A DNA stretch of 37,073 nt, from NCBI GenBank assembly GCA_947626125.1, contig CANQRA010000007.1, positions 1 to 37,073 of the forward strand, read 5' to 3'. The number at the start of each line of letters is the position of its first letter. Position 1 is the first letter of the stretch. Shown here piece by piece: positions 1 to 9,307 of the stretch. The translations under genes and the position numbers were made by a program. Under the pieces are notes generated by a model. That model saw nothing but the letters and a program-made list of their open reading frames with translations, had not been told where the DNA came from and ran no database searches. The stretch is from an uncultured Bacilli bacterium (GTDB lineage: Bacteria; Bacillota_I; Bacilli_A; RF39; UBA660).

Positions 1-63
1 CCAAATTAATTTAAAAATTAGACTGGTTAACTTAAAGCCAGTCTAATTTTTAAATTAATTTGG
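1..63. terminator. Long perfect inverted repeat; likely terminator of the minus-strand tRNA-Leu
   Basis: Arms 1-26 (ccaaattaatttaaaaattagactgg) and 38-63 (ccagtctaatttttaaattaatttgg) are perfect reverse complements with an 11-nt loop; the inner GC-containing stem is followed by T-rich sequence on both strands. Confidence 0.7.
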
Positions 64-146
64 TGCTCGTATTCGGACTTGAACCGAAACTTCTAAAAGA
101 AAGTAGATTTTGAGTCTACCGCGTCTACCTATTCCGCCATACGAGC
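61..146 (-). tRNA. tRNA-Leu (anticodon CAA), CCA encoded
   Basis: Minus-strand GCTCGTATGGCGGAATAGGTAGACGCGGTAGACTCAAAATCTAC...GGTTCAAGTCCGAATACGAGCACCA: acceptor GCTCGTA/TACGAGC, long variable arm, TPsiC arm and encoded CCA. Confidence 0.95.
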
Positions 147-187
147 AGCACATATCAATTATAACATAACAATTATAATTGTGCTAC

Positions 188-742
188 TTATATTTCACTT
201 ATTTCTTTTTTAGGGAATAAATCTTCTTCTTCACTATTATTGTCTAAGACTAAATCTGGTAAATCATTTAAAGAAGCTAACCCAAAACAATCTAAAAATT
301 CTTTAGTTGTTCGATATAAATTAGGCTTCCCAGGTAAATTGCTTTTGCCAGCGATTTTAATTAAGTCTTTACTTAGTAATTTTTTGACAACATAGGCACT
401 ACTAATACCTCTAATTTCATCAATTTCTACTCTCGTAATCGGTTCATTATAAGCGATAATTGCCAAAACTTCTAATTGAGCTTGCGATAATATTTCTTCT
501 TTATCTTCCACTAATCTTTGGTAGTATTCTTTGTGTTCTTTTTTGGTTGTTAATTTAAATACATTACCTAAATAGCTTATTTTTAATCCTCGATTATCTT
601 TATCGTACTCTTTCTTTAATTCAGTTAATAAACTTTTGGCTTTGTTTTCATCCACATTTAGGGTATTACAAATATCGTCAATGGTAACACCTTCATCACC
701 CATAACAAATAATAAACCTTCTAAAACTCCCACTAAATTCAT
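188..742 (-). CDS. scpB: Segregation and condensation protein B
   Basis: 184-aa ORF with ScpB-like winged-helix sequence (ILSQAQLEVLAIIAYNEPITRVEIDEIRGI); directly downstream of scpA. Confidence 0.95.
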   Translation of the reverse strand: MNLVGVLEGLLFVMGDEGVTIDDICNTLNVDENKAKSLLTELKKEYDKDNRGLKISYLGNVFKLTTKKEHKEYYQRLVEDKEEILSQAQLEVLAIIAYNEPITRVEIDEIRGISSAYVVKKLLSKDLIKIAGKSNLPGKPNLYRTTKEFLDCFGLASLNDLPDLVLDNNSEEEDLFPKKEISEI

Positions 743-743
743 T

Positions 744-1466
744 TCATCCGACTCTTTCTATCACTATTTGACTAAATGTTTTATCTTGTTTTAATAATAT
801 TTCTTTATTTTTGCTCATATCAAGCAAGGACAAAAGTGTAACTACAACATTTTCTCTTGTTAAAATATCAAATAGTTCTTCAAATTCAATTTTAACTTTA
901 TCTTTTAATAAATTTCTTATTTCTTTAATGCGATCTTTAACACTATATTCTTTTCTTGTTACTTTAGTTGTTCTTGGCTTGGCTAAATCAATCCTTTTTT
1001 GCATTTCTAAAAAAGCTTGAATCAATTCATCAATGGAAACATTACTGTTAATAACTTGCTTGTCATCTAAATATTCATTTAGATTTTCTGGTATCTTGGT
1101 ATAATAATCTAATCTATTTTCTTCTAATTTTTTAAAAGTTTCTGTCATATTTTTATATTTTTCATATTCAATTATTTTATTTTTTAAATCTTCTTCACTT
1201 TTAATCGAATATTCTTCGTCGTCTTCTTCATCATCTAAGGCTTGTTTATTAACAAGCATCTTGCTTTTCAAATGAATTAATTCCGAAGACATAACTAAAT
1301 ATTCACTTGAAGTATCAATGTCATAAGTATTAACACTGGCAATAAAATCCAAGTATTGGTCAATAATATCTTTAATATTAATATTATAAATATCCATTTT
1401 TGATACTCTTACTAAATGTAATAATAAATCAAAAGGTCCTTCAAAATCATTTAGTTGTATATTCAT
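744..1466 (-). CDS. scpA: Segregation and condensation protein A
   Basis: Kleisin N-terminus FEGPFDLLLHLVRVSKMDIYNINI; RBS AAGGTGGT precedes the internal ATG at 1466 (the ORF track start is upstream). Confidence 0.95.
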   Translation of the reverse strand: MNIQLNDFEGPFDLLLHLVRVSKMDIYNINIKDIIDQYLDFIASVNTYDIDTSSEYLVMSSELIHLKSKMLVNKQALDDEEDDEEYSIKSEEDLKNKIIEYEKYKNMTETFKKLEENRLDYYTKIPENLNEYLDDKQVINSNVSIDELIQAFLEMQKRIDLAKPRTTKVTRKEYSVKDRIKEIRNLLKDKVKIEFEELFDILTRENVVVTLLSLLDMSKNKEILLKQDKTFSQIVIERVG

Positions 1467-1477
1467 AATTACCACCT

Positions 1478-2401
1478 TTATTGGCAAGTAAAGCCATAAG
1501 TTTGCATTTCAAAATTAACTACATTAATATTTTCACCTTGAGAAAAGTAATATACATCTTTTATGTTATATTTTTGCAATGCCTCAGCTGTAATAGATAT
1601 AACTGCAACATACCCAGTATTTGTACTATTAAAAGACGCCGTAATTCCCTCTTTATTAGAATAACTATTTACTAAATTTTGATATTTAATTACTCTATCC
1701 GCGTAATCTTGTTCATTCATATTATCATCTCTAATCGTATGTGTGATAAGATTAAGCTCATCATTAGAAAATTTATACGTTATCTCTTCCATACCTTTAT
1801 TACAAGTTATATTTTTATAGCCATTACCATCTGCAACATAATTTGTTCTTGGATAATCTTCAACACTCTTTTCAATAATAACTATATAGTAGATATTACC
1901 AATAATATCAAAACTAAAACTAACTTTAGCACCTGAATTAACTCTTCCAAAATCTAATTTTCTGCGGTCAATTAAGGTTTTATCTTCGGTATAAACTTCT
2001 AAAAAATATTTTTTATTACTTAAATCAATAACATTAACATTATCATTACGGGCATTAAAAGTAATTACATTATTACTATAATTAAAATCACTAATTACAA
2101 GACCCGCTTCACTAATAATTAAATCAGGGCTATAAATATTGTAAATTATTTCCTTAGGTGCTTCCTCTTCATGCTTATCTTTATCTTTGTTTGTATTATT
2201 TACAATGGTTTCCGCAGTTTGCTTTCCTAAAAGGTTATTAATAAACACGCTTATATCATTAATATAATATACAACTAAAATAAAACAAATAAAGATAAAA
2301 ATAATTCTCCCTAAATTAGACTTTTTTACATATGAACGACCTAAAACTTGAGGCTTTAATTCTATATTTTCTAATTCTAGTTTTTGCTTTTTCTTTGCCA
2401 T
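1478..2401 (-). CDS. Membrane-anchored hypothetical protein
   Basis: Short basic N-terminus, one hydrophobic segment (IIFIFICFILVVYYI), then an extracytoplasmic-looking domain. Confidence 0.7.
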   Translation of the reverse strand: MAKKKQKLELENIELKPQVLGRSYVKKSNLGRIIFIFICFILVVYYINDISVFINNLLGKQTAETIVNNTNKDKDKHEEEAPKEIIYNIYSPDLIISEAGLVISDFNYSNNVITFNARNDNVNVIDLSNKKYFLEVYTEDKTLIDRRKLDFGRVNSGAKVSFSFDIIGNIYYIVIIEKSVEDYPRTNYVADGNGYKNITCNKGMEEITYKFSNDELNLITHTIRDDNMNEQDYADRVIKYQNLVNSYSNKEGITASFNSTNTGYVAVISITAEALQKYNIKDVYYFSQGENINVVNFEMQTYGFTCQ

Positions 2402-2464
2402 AACATTTTCACCCTTATTATCTTTAATTATTATATCAAAAAATTATGTAACTTAACAATTATT

Positions 2465-3160
2465 TTATGAACAATTTATATTTTTCGCACTTTTTATTAA
2501 GGTGGTTAACCTTTCTTTTAGTTCACTAACTTGCTCATTGGTTAAACGGTCATAACCGCTTTCTTGAGTATCTACCGTTCCTACATGCATGTCGGTCACT
2601 TCACCATTGTTAATTGCTACTACGGTGGGAGCATATAACCTTTTTTCTAAAGTATCAAGTTGTTCATTATCATAACCAACATAATATTCATCTAAATAAT
2701 CATCTAATAAATTGAGAATTTCATAATAACCTTTACTACCCTTTTTCTCTGTAATTAAATTACCATCTTGAACGGAAAAAGAAGAACGGATTTCTTTAAT
2801 ATCCAAATAATAAATATTAACATTTTCTTCCTCAGCAACTTCTAGAAGAGGGGTTATTAAACTTCGACACCAAGGACATGTACTATATCCAAAATAAATA
2901 ATGCCTGTTCCCTCTTTTAACAACTCTATTGCCTCATCTTCCGTAATATATTTAATCTTATTCTCTTCATTTAAAGACACGGTGGGATAAATTTGACCAA
3001 AACCATTATCTTTATCATTTAGTTCCATATATTCATCTCTAAATTTTTCCGCATCACTTAAGGTTCTTTGGTTATTGATGATAAAATAACAACACAACCC
3101 TAATATAATGACCGTTATAATAATTAAACTAATTAAAATTAATTTATTTCTTTTTTCCAT
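2465..3160 (-). CDS. Membrane-anchored thioredoxin-fold protein (CPWC)
   Basis: N-terminal TM (LILISLIIITVIILGLCCYFII) and GIIYFGYSTCPWCRSLITPLLEVAEE active-site motif. Confidence 0.85.
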   Translation of the reverse strand: MEKRNKLILISLIIITVIILGLCCYFIINNQRTLSDAEKFRDEYMELNDKDNGFGQIYPTVSLNEENKIKYITEDEAIELLKEGTGIIYFGYSTCPWCRSLITPLLEVAEEENVNIYYLDIKEIRSSFSVQDGNLITEKKGSKGYYEILNLLDDYLDEYYVGYDNEQLDTLEKRLYAPTVVAINNGEVTDMHVGTVDTQESGYDRLTNEQVSELKERLTTLIKSAKNINCS

Positions 3161-3183
3161 TTTACTACCGCCTAAATTAATTA

Positions 3184-3810
3184 TTAATTCTTAGTAACTG
3201 TTACAAAGCGAGCTGTTTTAATAGATTGAGGTGTTAATGGTTTATCATTACTGTCGGTTGGAACCTTAGATATTTCTAAAACCGTATCATAACCCGCGAT
3301 AACCTTCCCAAAAGTAGCATAATCGCCATCTAAATAATCTAATTTATCATTGGTATTTACGCAAATAAAGAATTGACTACTCGCCGAATCCATATCTTGC
3401 GAATTTCGAGCCATTGATAAAACGCCTTCATCATGTTTTAAATTATTTTCAAAACCATTGTTAGTAAATTCGCCTTTGATAGATTCCCCACCACTTGTAA
3501 ATACTGTCCCATCAGGAGAGCCCGTTTGAATAACAAAGCCATCTATTACACGGTGAAATAATAAATTATCATAAAATTTATCTTTAACTAAATCTTGAAA
3601 ATGCGCTACCGTGATGGGTGCCACATCAGGATATAACTCAATTAATATAACTTTATCTTGATTAGTTACTAATTTAACATAATTAGTAACTTCTTTGCTT
3701 TCGGCATAACTGTACCCTTCAATTTTGCCTTCTTTAAATTGTTCATTACACCCAGTTAAACAAAAACAACATAATATGATACTCATTAATAAGACAATTT
3801 TCTTTATCAC
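3184..3810 (-). CDS. Cyclophilin-type peptidyl-prolyl isomerase lipoprotein
   Basis: Lipobox-like LTGC and cyclophilin core (LLFHRVIDGFVIQTGSPDGT...GVLSMARNSQDMDSASSQFFI). Confidence 0.9.
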   Translation of the reverse strand: MIKKIVLLMSIILCCFCLTGCNEQFKEGKIEGYSYAESKEVTNYVKLVTNQDKVILIELYPDVAPITVAHFQDLVKDKFYDNLLFHRVIDGFVIQTGSPDGTVFTSGGESIKGEFTNNGFENNLKHDEGVLSMARNSQDMDSASSQFFICVNTNDKLDYLDGDYATFGKVIAGYDTVLEISKVPTDSNDKPLTPQSIKTARFVTVTKN

Positions 3811-3863
3811 TTTTATCCTCTTCCTATCTTAAAAGTTAAAAGTAAATCACTTAAGATTTACTT

Positions 3864-4571
3864 TTAACATCCTTGATTACAAACTTTATTTTCGCCTAAG
3901 CAATCCAAAACACAATCGATGGAATCATACATTTCAGTTAACATTTCTTCGGTTAATTCCATGTAAGCATCTGTTTGACTTTCGCTTAAACCAGTCGTTA
4001 ATTTTTGTGGTACACCATCAACAACACTAACGATATTTGGAGCATAAATTCTTTTTTCTCCTGTGCTAACTTGTTTACCTTTAGAATTTGTTAAAGTATA
4101 ATCACTTAAAACATTATCTAGAGCTTGTAATAGTTCATCATACCCTTCGCCGCCATCTTTAACCTTAACAGCTTTATTATCTTGTAATTCATAGGTATCT
4201 CTTAAATCTAAAACATCAACATAATAAATCTTTTTAATGTGTAAATCATCCGCTACTTTAATTAAGGTTTCCACAGCACTTCGGCACCAAGGACAACTTT
4301 TAAAGCCAAAATATACAGCAAATGTTTCTTTATTATTAATGGCCTCAACAATATCTTTAGCTTCAGCATAAACAAAAGGATTGTCTTCACTAATATTAAC
4401 CTTTCGATACTCTACGCCAGAACTATTCTTTTGACCATTTAATGATTCATATTCTTCTTTAAATTTAATGGCATCAGTTTTTTCTTTAGGTTCATCTTTA
4501 CTACAAGCGCAAAAAGCCCCTAAAGCTACTACAGATAAGATACATGTAGCTAAAACTAATAACTTTTTCAT
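3864..4571 (-). CDS. Thioredoxin-fold lipoprotein (CPWC), paralog of the 2465-3160 product
   Basis: Signal/lipobox-like N-terminus (ALGAFCAC); FAVYFGFKSCPWCRSAVETL; collinear similarity to the 2465-3160 protein over most of its length. Confidence 0.85.
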   Translation of the reverse strand: MKKLLVLATCILSVVALGAFCACSKDEPKEKTDAIKFKEEYESLNGQKNSSGVEYRKVNISEDNPFVYAEAKDIVEAINNKETFAVYFGFKSCPWCRSAVETLIKVADDLHIKKIYYVDVLDLRDTYELQDNKAVKVKDGGEGYDELLQALDNVLSDYTLTNSKGKQVSTGEKRIYAPNIVSVVDGVPQKLTTGLSESQTDAYMELTEEMLTEMYDSIDCVLDCLGENKVCNQGC

Positions 4572-4572
4572 C

Positions 4573-5238
4573 TTATTTACTTCCTTTCAATCTAACTAAT
4601 TTTTCAATGCTATTTAATCTTTCATTTATTTTTTTAAAGTAGTTATAATTAATAACAATTAAAGTTACCGTACTAATAACGAAAAAGACAAAAACCCAAC
4701 CAATTATTACGCCGGTGTTTGTTGAAGTCGTTGTTTTTTCTTCTGGTGCTTTACCCATTTCTTTAAAGACATCGTATCTATCATCAACATCTTTAGCATA
4801 TTCACTTACAATAGTATTAATAATGTCTTCATCATCACTACTAATATATCCATCAAATACCCTATCACCTATAACAATAAAAGGTACCCCAAAATGTTCA
4901 TCATTAGGGTCATATCCTAAGAATGTTGCTACTTCATCAAGAAGTGCACTATTATCTCTATTATTCCATACCTCATAAGATACTACTTTAAAATATTGAC
5001 CATATTCTTCTACTATACTATTTAAAAATGTTAAAAATGCTCGGCAATAAGTACAGCCATTACCTCTAAACAAATATATAACAACTTGGTCATCGGTTTC
5101 CTTATAATTAGAAAAATCGTGGTCAATTTTTTCTTGTGTTAATGCTTCATCAAGATTAAGCGTTTGCACTTCTGCTAAAACATTTATAGGTAAACACATA
5201 ACTAATAGCCCCAATAAAATAAATATATACTTTTTCAT
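4573..5238 (-). CDS. Exported thioredoxin-like protein with C-terminal TM (CTYC)
   Basis: Signal peptide (MKKYIFILLGLLVMCLPINVLA), VVIYLFRGNGCTYCRAFLTFL, C-terminal TM; RBS AGGAGG before the ATG at 5238. Confidence 0.8.
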   Translation of the reverse strand: MKKYIFILLGLLVMCLPINVLAEVQTLNLDEALTQEKIDHDFSNYKETDDQVVIYLFRGNGCTYCRAFLTFLNSIVEEYGQYFKVVSYEVWNNRDNSALLDEVATFLGYDPNDEHFGVPFIVIGDRVFDGYISSDDEDIINTIVSEYAKDVDDRYDVFKEMGKAPEEKTTTSTNTGVIIGWVFVFFVISTVTLIVINYNYFKKINERLNSIEKLVRLKGSK

Positions 5239-5332
5239 AATAACCTCCTCTATCATTATAAATTATTTTTTCTCTGATTTCTACAAAATTAGCAATATTT
5301 CTTGAAATCTTCACAAATTTTTCCCTTAAAAA

Positions 5333-5360
5333 GAAAAAAACCACCATTTTTTGGTAGCTT
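5333..5360 (-). terminator. Rho-independent terminator of rpsD
   Basis: Minus strand GCTACCAAAAAATGGTGGTTTTTTTC just after the rpsD stop. Confidence 0.75.
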
Positions 5361-5365
5361 CTTTT

Positions 5366-5968
5366 CTATCTATTGTAGTATTCAACAATTAGTTGTTCAT
5401 TAATTTCGCTATTTAATTCGCTTCTTTCGGGAATGCGTAAATACTTACCAGATAATTTCTTTTCATCAAATTCTAAGTAAGCAGGTACCGCTACTTTATC
5501 AGCAACAGCAGCCAAGATAGCGGGATGGTTTAATGAATTTTCTTTAACACTAATTGTATCTCCAGGCATAACTCTGTATGATGGAATATCTACTTTTTTA
5601 CCATTAACTAAAATATGACCATGATTAACAACTTGTCTTGCAGCACGACGAGTTTTAGCCATACCTAAACGATATACTAAATTATCAAGTCGGCTTTCTA
5701 GTAACATAAGTAAATTTTCCCCTGCAATACCAGACATTTTTTGTGCTTTATCAAACACTTTATGGAATTGCTTTTCGGTTAAACCATACATAAATCTTGC
5801 TTTTTGTTTTTCTTGTAATTGAACACCATATTCACTAGATTTTTTCTTACGGTCTTTACCATGAGCACCAGGAGCATAAGGACGACGAGCTAAATCTTTA
5901 CCATTTTCTAAAGTAGAAAAAGATAATCTTCTTGATTTTTTATAAGCAGGTCCTGTATATCTTGCCAT
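5366..5968 (-). CDS. rpsD: 30S ribosomal protein S4
   Basis: 200 aa, [15 protein letters not shown]...[41 protein letters not shown] (S4 domain). Confidence 0.98.
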   Translation of the reverse strand: MARYTGPAYKKSRRLSFSTLENGKDLARRPYAPGAHGKDRKKKSSEYGVQLQEKQKARFMYGLTEKQFHKVFDKAQKMSGIAGENLLMLLESRLDNLVYRLGMAKTRRAARQVVNHGHILVNGKKVDIPSYRVMPGDTISVKENSLNHPAILAAVADKVAVPAYLEFDEKKLSGKYLRIPERSELNSEINEQLIVEYYNR

Positions 5969-5974
5969 CTAAAA

Positions 5975-6120
5975 ATCTCCTTTCTTTTTTATTACAATTT
6001 TTGTTTTTGGCTTTTCTTGTTATAGGGAGTTTTTTCTCATATTTCATCGTGGCAGACGAATTACTTTATTTATTTTAAAAAACACATTATAACAATCCGA
6101 GCCTCTGCCCATCAATTGCA
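5975..6120 (-). promoter_or_regulatory. Candidate structured rpsD 5' leader (possible S4 autoregulatory element)
   Basis: About 150-nt untranslated leader between promoter and rpsD; GGCAGA (6110-6105 on minus) can pair with TCTGCC (6056-6051). Confidence 0.5.
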
Positions 6121-6125
6121 TAATT

Positions 6126-6153
6126 ATTATACTATATTTTAACAATTTGTCAA
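6126..6153 (-). promoter_or_regulatory. Promoter for rpsD (TTGACA-N16-TATAAT)
   Basis: Minus strand TTGACA (6153-6148), 16-bp spacer, TATAAT (6131-6126). Confidence 0.75.
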
Positions 6154-6208
6154 ATATGCTTGTAAAAGTCGTGGTTTTATGGTAACATATTATTGTTCTT
6201 GAAATTTT

Positions 6209-6285
6209 GGCGAGATAGCTCAGTTGGCTAGAGCATTCGGTTCATACCCGACAGGTCGAGGGTTCGAATCCCCCTCTCGCTACCA
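6209..6285 (+). tRNA. tRNA-Met (anticodon CAT), CCA encoded
   Basis: GGCGAGATAGCTCAGTTGGCTAGAGCATTCGGTTCATACCCGACAGGTCGAGGGTTCGAATCCCCCTCTCGCTACCA, 77-nt cloverleaf. Confidence 0.95.
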
Positions 6286-6298
6286 AAATTGTCATAAG

Positions 6299-6335
6299 AA
6301 AGAGTTAAAGTATTTGATTATTTTAACTCTTTTTT
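6299..6335 (+). terminator. Terminator downstream of tRNA-Met
   Basis: AAAGAGTTAAAG...TTTTAACTCTTTTTT stem-loop with T-run. Confidence 0.8.
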
Positions 6336-6409
6336 CACGCTAAAAGCTTTTAAATTTTTGAAATTCATAGTATAATATTCCTAATTTAAAAGAAACGAGA
6401 GGTATTTAA

Positions 6410-7168
6410 ATGAAAAATGGAAATTTATATCAAGTAGTAAAATCAACCAAAAAAGATAGCAGAGTTGCTTCTGCTAAAATTGCTACAGTAACTTTAGCAA
6501 TGAGTAAGGAAATGCTAAATGCCACAAGACTTATTAGAGAAAAATATGAGCCAATTTTAGAAGCATTAGAAAAAGAAGCTTCTGAAAAAAGTAGAAAAGC
6601 TTGGCATAACGCTAGCATTTATCATGATTATGGTACTTTTTTTACAAAAGATATCACCGATATAATTGCTATCTTTTTAACTTACATCGAAGGCGAAAAA
6701 TACATTCCTTATAGGAATTGGGGAAATCTTGAAATTAATGAGACTAGTATTATAATCAAAGATGCTGTTAATAACCAATTTGATAAAATCGATTATGATA
6801 CTCTTGATATGTTATATGAAAATGGGGATTTAATTATCCTTAGCAAAGGTTTTTCGAATATGGTAGATTTTTATGACTATTATGGTGCGCCTAATTATAG
6901 TTTTGGTCCCTTTAATTATTTATGTGAATTTGTTAATCGTCTAATCAAATATCGAATTGATAATGATTTAATAATTGTAAGCGACATCACTATGGAAAAT
7001 TTATACTCATTTATGTGTCACTTTATATCAACCCATCCTGATTTAGCCCAAATGAATAAAGAAAAAAGAGAACAAATGTTGATGAGTCAAGATGAAGAAC
7101 CAATAATAATAGGATGTAAAGAATTAGAAAGAAAGTTTAGAAAAAATAACTATCGATACTATTTATAA
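6410..7168 (+). CDS. Hypothetical protein
   Basis: 252-aa ORF with RBS (AGAGGT) and ATG; no family recognised. Confidence 0.75.
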   Translation: MKNGNLYQVVKSTKKDSRVASAKIATVTLAMSKEMLNATRLIREKYEPILEALEKEASEKSRKAWHNASIYHDYGTFFTKDITDIIAIFLTYIEGEKYIPYRNWGNLEINETSIIIKDAVNNQFDKIDYDTLDMLYENGDLIILSKGFSNMVDFYDYYGAPNYSFGPFNYLCEFVNRLIKYRIDNDLIIVSDITMENLYSFMCHFISTHPDLAQMNKEKREQMLMSQDEEPIIIGCKELERKFRKNNYRYYL

Positions 7169-7293
7169 TATAGGTGCAAATAATATTTTTCCAAAATAAT
7201 TATATATTGAATAGGAGATAATAATATTGCAAATCGTGAATATTATAGGCTCTAGATAATCTAGTGGGGAGTAAAAATTAATCAATGCATTAT

Positions 7294-7320
7294 AAAATAA
7301 GGGTTTGTCCCTTATTTTTT
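7294..7320 (+). terminator. Terminator-like hairpin
   Basis: AAATAAGGG-TTTGT-CCCTTATTTTTT. Confidence 0.7.
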
Positions 7321-7723
7321 GTGTTTAAAAAATATTGTTGATTTTTTTAGAGATAATGGCTATAGTTTAGAAACTAGTATTGAACAACCGAAAACAATTA
7401 ATGGAAAATGCTTTGATTCAATGAAAGAGTTTAAAGAATTTGTAATATCTAATTTAAAAAAAGGATACCCTATTTTAGTAGAAAGCGTGTATTATGGTGG
7501 TCATTATCAAGTTATTATTGGTTATGATAGTAGAACTGAAAATGATGGCTATTTAAAAGATGTTTTAATATTTGCAGATTCTTCCGATAATACAGACGAT
7601 TATAATGATGGATATACATATTTTAGTGCCTTTAAATTTTTTAAGATGTGGTTTGATGACCTCTTTTTACCAGTGGAACACAGACAACAACCATATGTTG
7701 TTGTAAAAGGAAAAATACAATAA
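7319..7723 (+). pseudogene. 5'-truncated C39-like cysteine peptidase remnant
   Basis: GYPILVESVYYGGHYQVIIGYD... resembles the His-containing C-terminal half of C39-like peptidases; no credible ATG/RBS, and the ORF opens inside the T-run of the preceding hairpin. Confidence 0.5.
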
Positions 7724-7751
7724 TTTATAAATACATTGCACAGGAGGAAAT

Positions 7752-8666
7752 ATGATTGTAGGATTTGAAGATAAGGAACTTTGGATTACTGAAAAAGAAA
7801 GATTTGACCATAAACCTTATATTGGATATATTGACCCTAATGGTAATTTAATAAATTATAATAAACCATTTGGTGAATCTGGTCATGATGGATGGGTAAA
7901 TGAAATTTCCAGTACATATTTAAGATTTGTAAGTTATATTATAAAAAATAATAAGTTAGAAGAATATATTGTTAGAGGAATGAGATATATATTAAATGAA
8001 AATTTCGAAAAATTTTCCGAATTTCTAGAAAGTTTAGAAGAAGAGCTAAAATTCCCTCCAAGTTATGATAATATAGATGGCCGCCTTAGGTATCAACTTC
8101 TGTTATTTTTTAAAAAAGCTTATACAAATAAAAATTTTTTTGAAGCGATTGGTAGGAAAATAGAAGTAATATCGGAAGAAGAGTTTATGCGTCAAAATAG
8201 TTTGGTAGTACCATATTGGTTAGATCCAGATGTTTTTGCTAGAAAATGCTATATATTGCATTTGAAGCAATCCTTAATGCAATATTTTAAAGATATAGCA
8301 GTTAGTTATTTAGGTTATGATGCCATAGAAAGATTTCAACCTAATGGTAAATTAATAGCTATTCCTTATGATCCATGGGAATTTCCAAGTTACATGAAAA
8401 TTGCCGATTCATATTTTTATCGAACACCAAGAATAATTACCACATCTTATAATAATATAAATGAAAGATTTTATAATTATTTATTAATGGAATGGGCTAT
8501 TCATAAAATTCCTAGATATGTATGGAATGACAGTCTATTAAGATTTGAGCAAGAACCAGCTTATATAGAATTTTTCCAAAGTGAAAAAGAAAATATACTA
8601 GGAGAAGAAATTAAATCAATTAAAAAATTAGTGCCATTAAAAGATAGATACAAATATTTTAGGTAA
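7752..8666 (+). CDS. Hypothetical protein
   Basis: 304-aa ORF with strong RBS (AGGAGG); no family recognised. Confidence 0.75.
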   Translation: MIVGFEDKELWITEKERFDHKPYIGYIDPNGNLINYNKPFGESGHDGWVNEISSTYLRFVSYIIKNNKLEEYIVRGMRYILNENFEKFSEFLESLEEELKFPPSYDNIDGRLRYQLLLFFKKAYTNKNFFEAIGRKIEVISEEEFMRQNSLVVPYWLDPDVFARKCYILHLKQSLMQYFKDIAVSYLGYDAIERFQPNGKLIAIPYDPWEFPSYMKIADSYFYRTPRIITTSYNNINERFYNYLLMEWAIHKIPRYVWNDSLLRFEQEPAYIEFFQSEKENILGEEIKSIKKLVPLKDRYKYFR

Positions 8667-8684
8667 TTAAGTTAGGAGGCCATT

Positions 8685-9239
8685 ATGCCAAGCCTTGATA
8701 TTCATGTTGCAATTGCTAGAAAATATTTAAAAACACATAACGATATAAAAAATGAAATAGATTTTATTAAGGGAAATTTAGCTCCTGATTTAGCCAAAGA
8801 CAGAGTTAAATCGCATTATACTAAGAAAGTTAATAATTGTTCTTTAGAAGAAATTTTAAAAAACAAGATAGGATTAAAGGAATACTTAGCAAAAGAAAAA
8901 ATAGAAACTGATTATGAAAAAGGATATTTTTTTCACTTACTAACCGATTATCTATTTTTTAATCATTTCTTTTCTAAAAATTATATAACCAAAACTGAAT
9001 ATAATGACTTTAAAAAAGATTTATACCATAGTTATAATATGGCTCATAAATATCTTTTGGATAATTATGATATAAGGTACACACCTTTTGAAAAAGAAAT
9101 TGAAGCGCGTATTTCTTCTAGTCAAACAGATGCCAATTACAATGGAGAAAAAAGAAATAATATTATTCCCTTGAATAACCTAGATAAATTTATAGATGAT
9201 ATGTTAAAAGAAGATATTACAACTTATTTAAAAATTTAA
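8685..9239 (+). CDS. Hypothetical protein, possibly zinc-dependent phospholipase C-like/hydrolase
   Basis: 184 aa with ordered metal-binding-type residues (MPSLDIHVAIA, GNLAPDL, SHYT, FHLLTDYLF); strong RBS TTAGGAGG. Confidence 0.55.
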   Translation: MPSLDIHVAIARKYLKTHNDIKNEIDFIKGNLAPDLAKDRVKSHYTKKVNNCSLEEILKNKIGLKEYLAKEKIETDYEKGYFFHLLTDYLFFNHFFSKNYITKTEYNDFKKDLYHSYNMAHKYLLDNYDIRYTPFEKEIEARISSSQTDANYNGEKRNNIIPLNNLDKFIDDMLKEDITTYLKI

Positions 9240-9307
9240 AGATAGTATCTAACTTGAACTTTATTAATTAATATGCTACTATTTTTATAACACAAGGAGG
9301 TGTGAAA

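Noticed and set aside
811-1020. Short plus ORFs over scpA, the membrane protein, rpoB/rpoC, polA and similar
   Set aside because: Each lies antisense to a confidently assigned gene and lacks independent signals.
5156-5347. 63-aa minus ORF
   Set aside because: Overlaps the start of the better-supported thioredoxin-like gene in another frame and covers the rpsD terminator; no RBS.
6209-9300. Classical tRNA-integrated element with att direct repeats
   Set aside because: No integrase gene and no visible repeat of the tRNA-Met 3' end downstream; only position and orientation suggest insertion.
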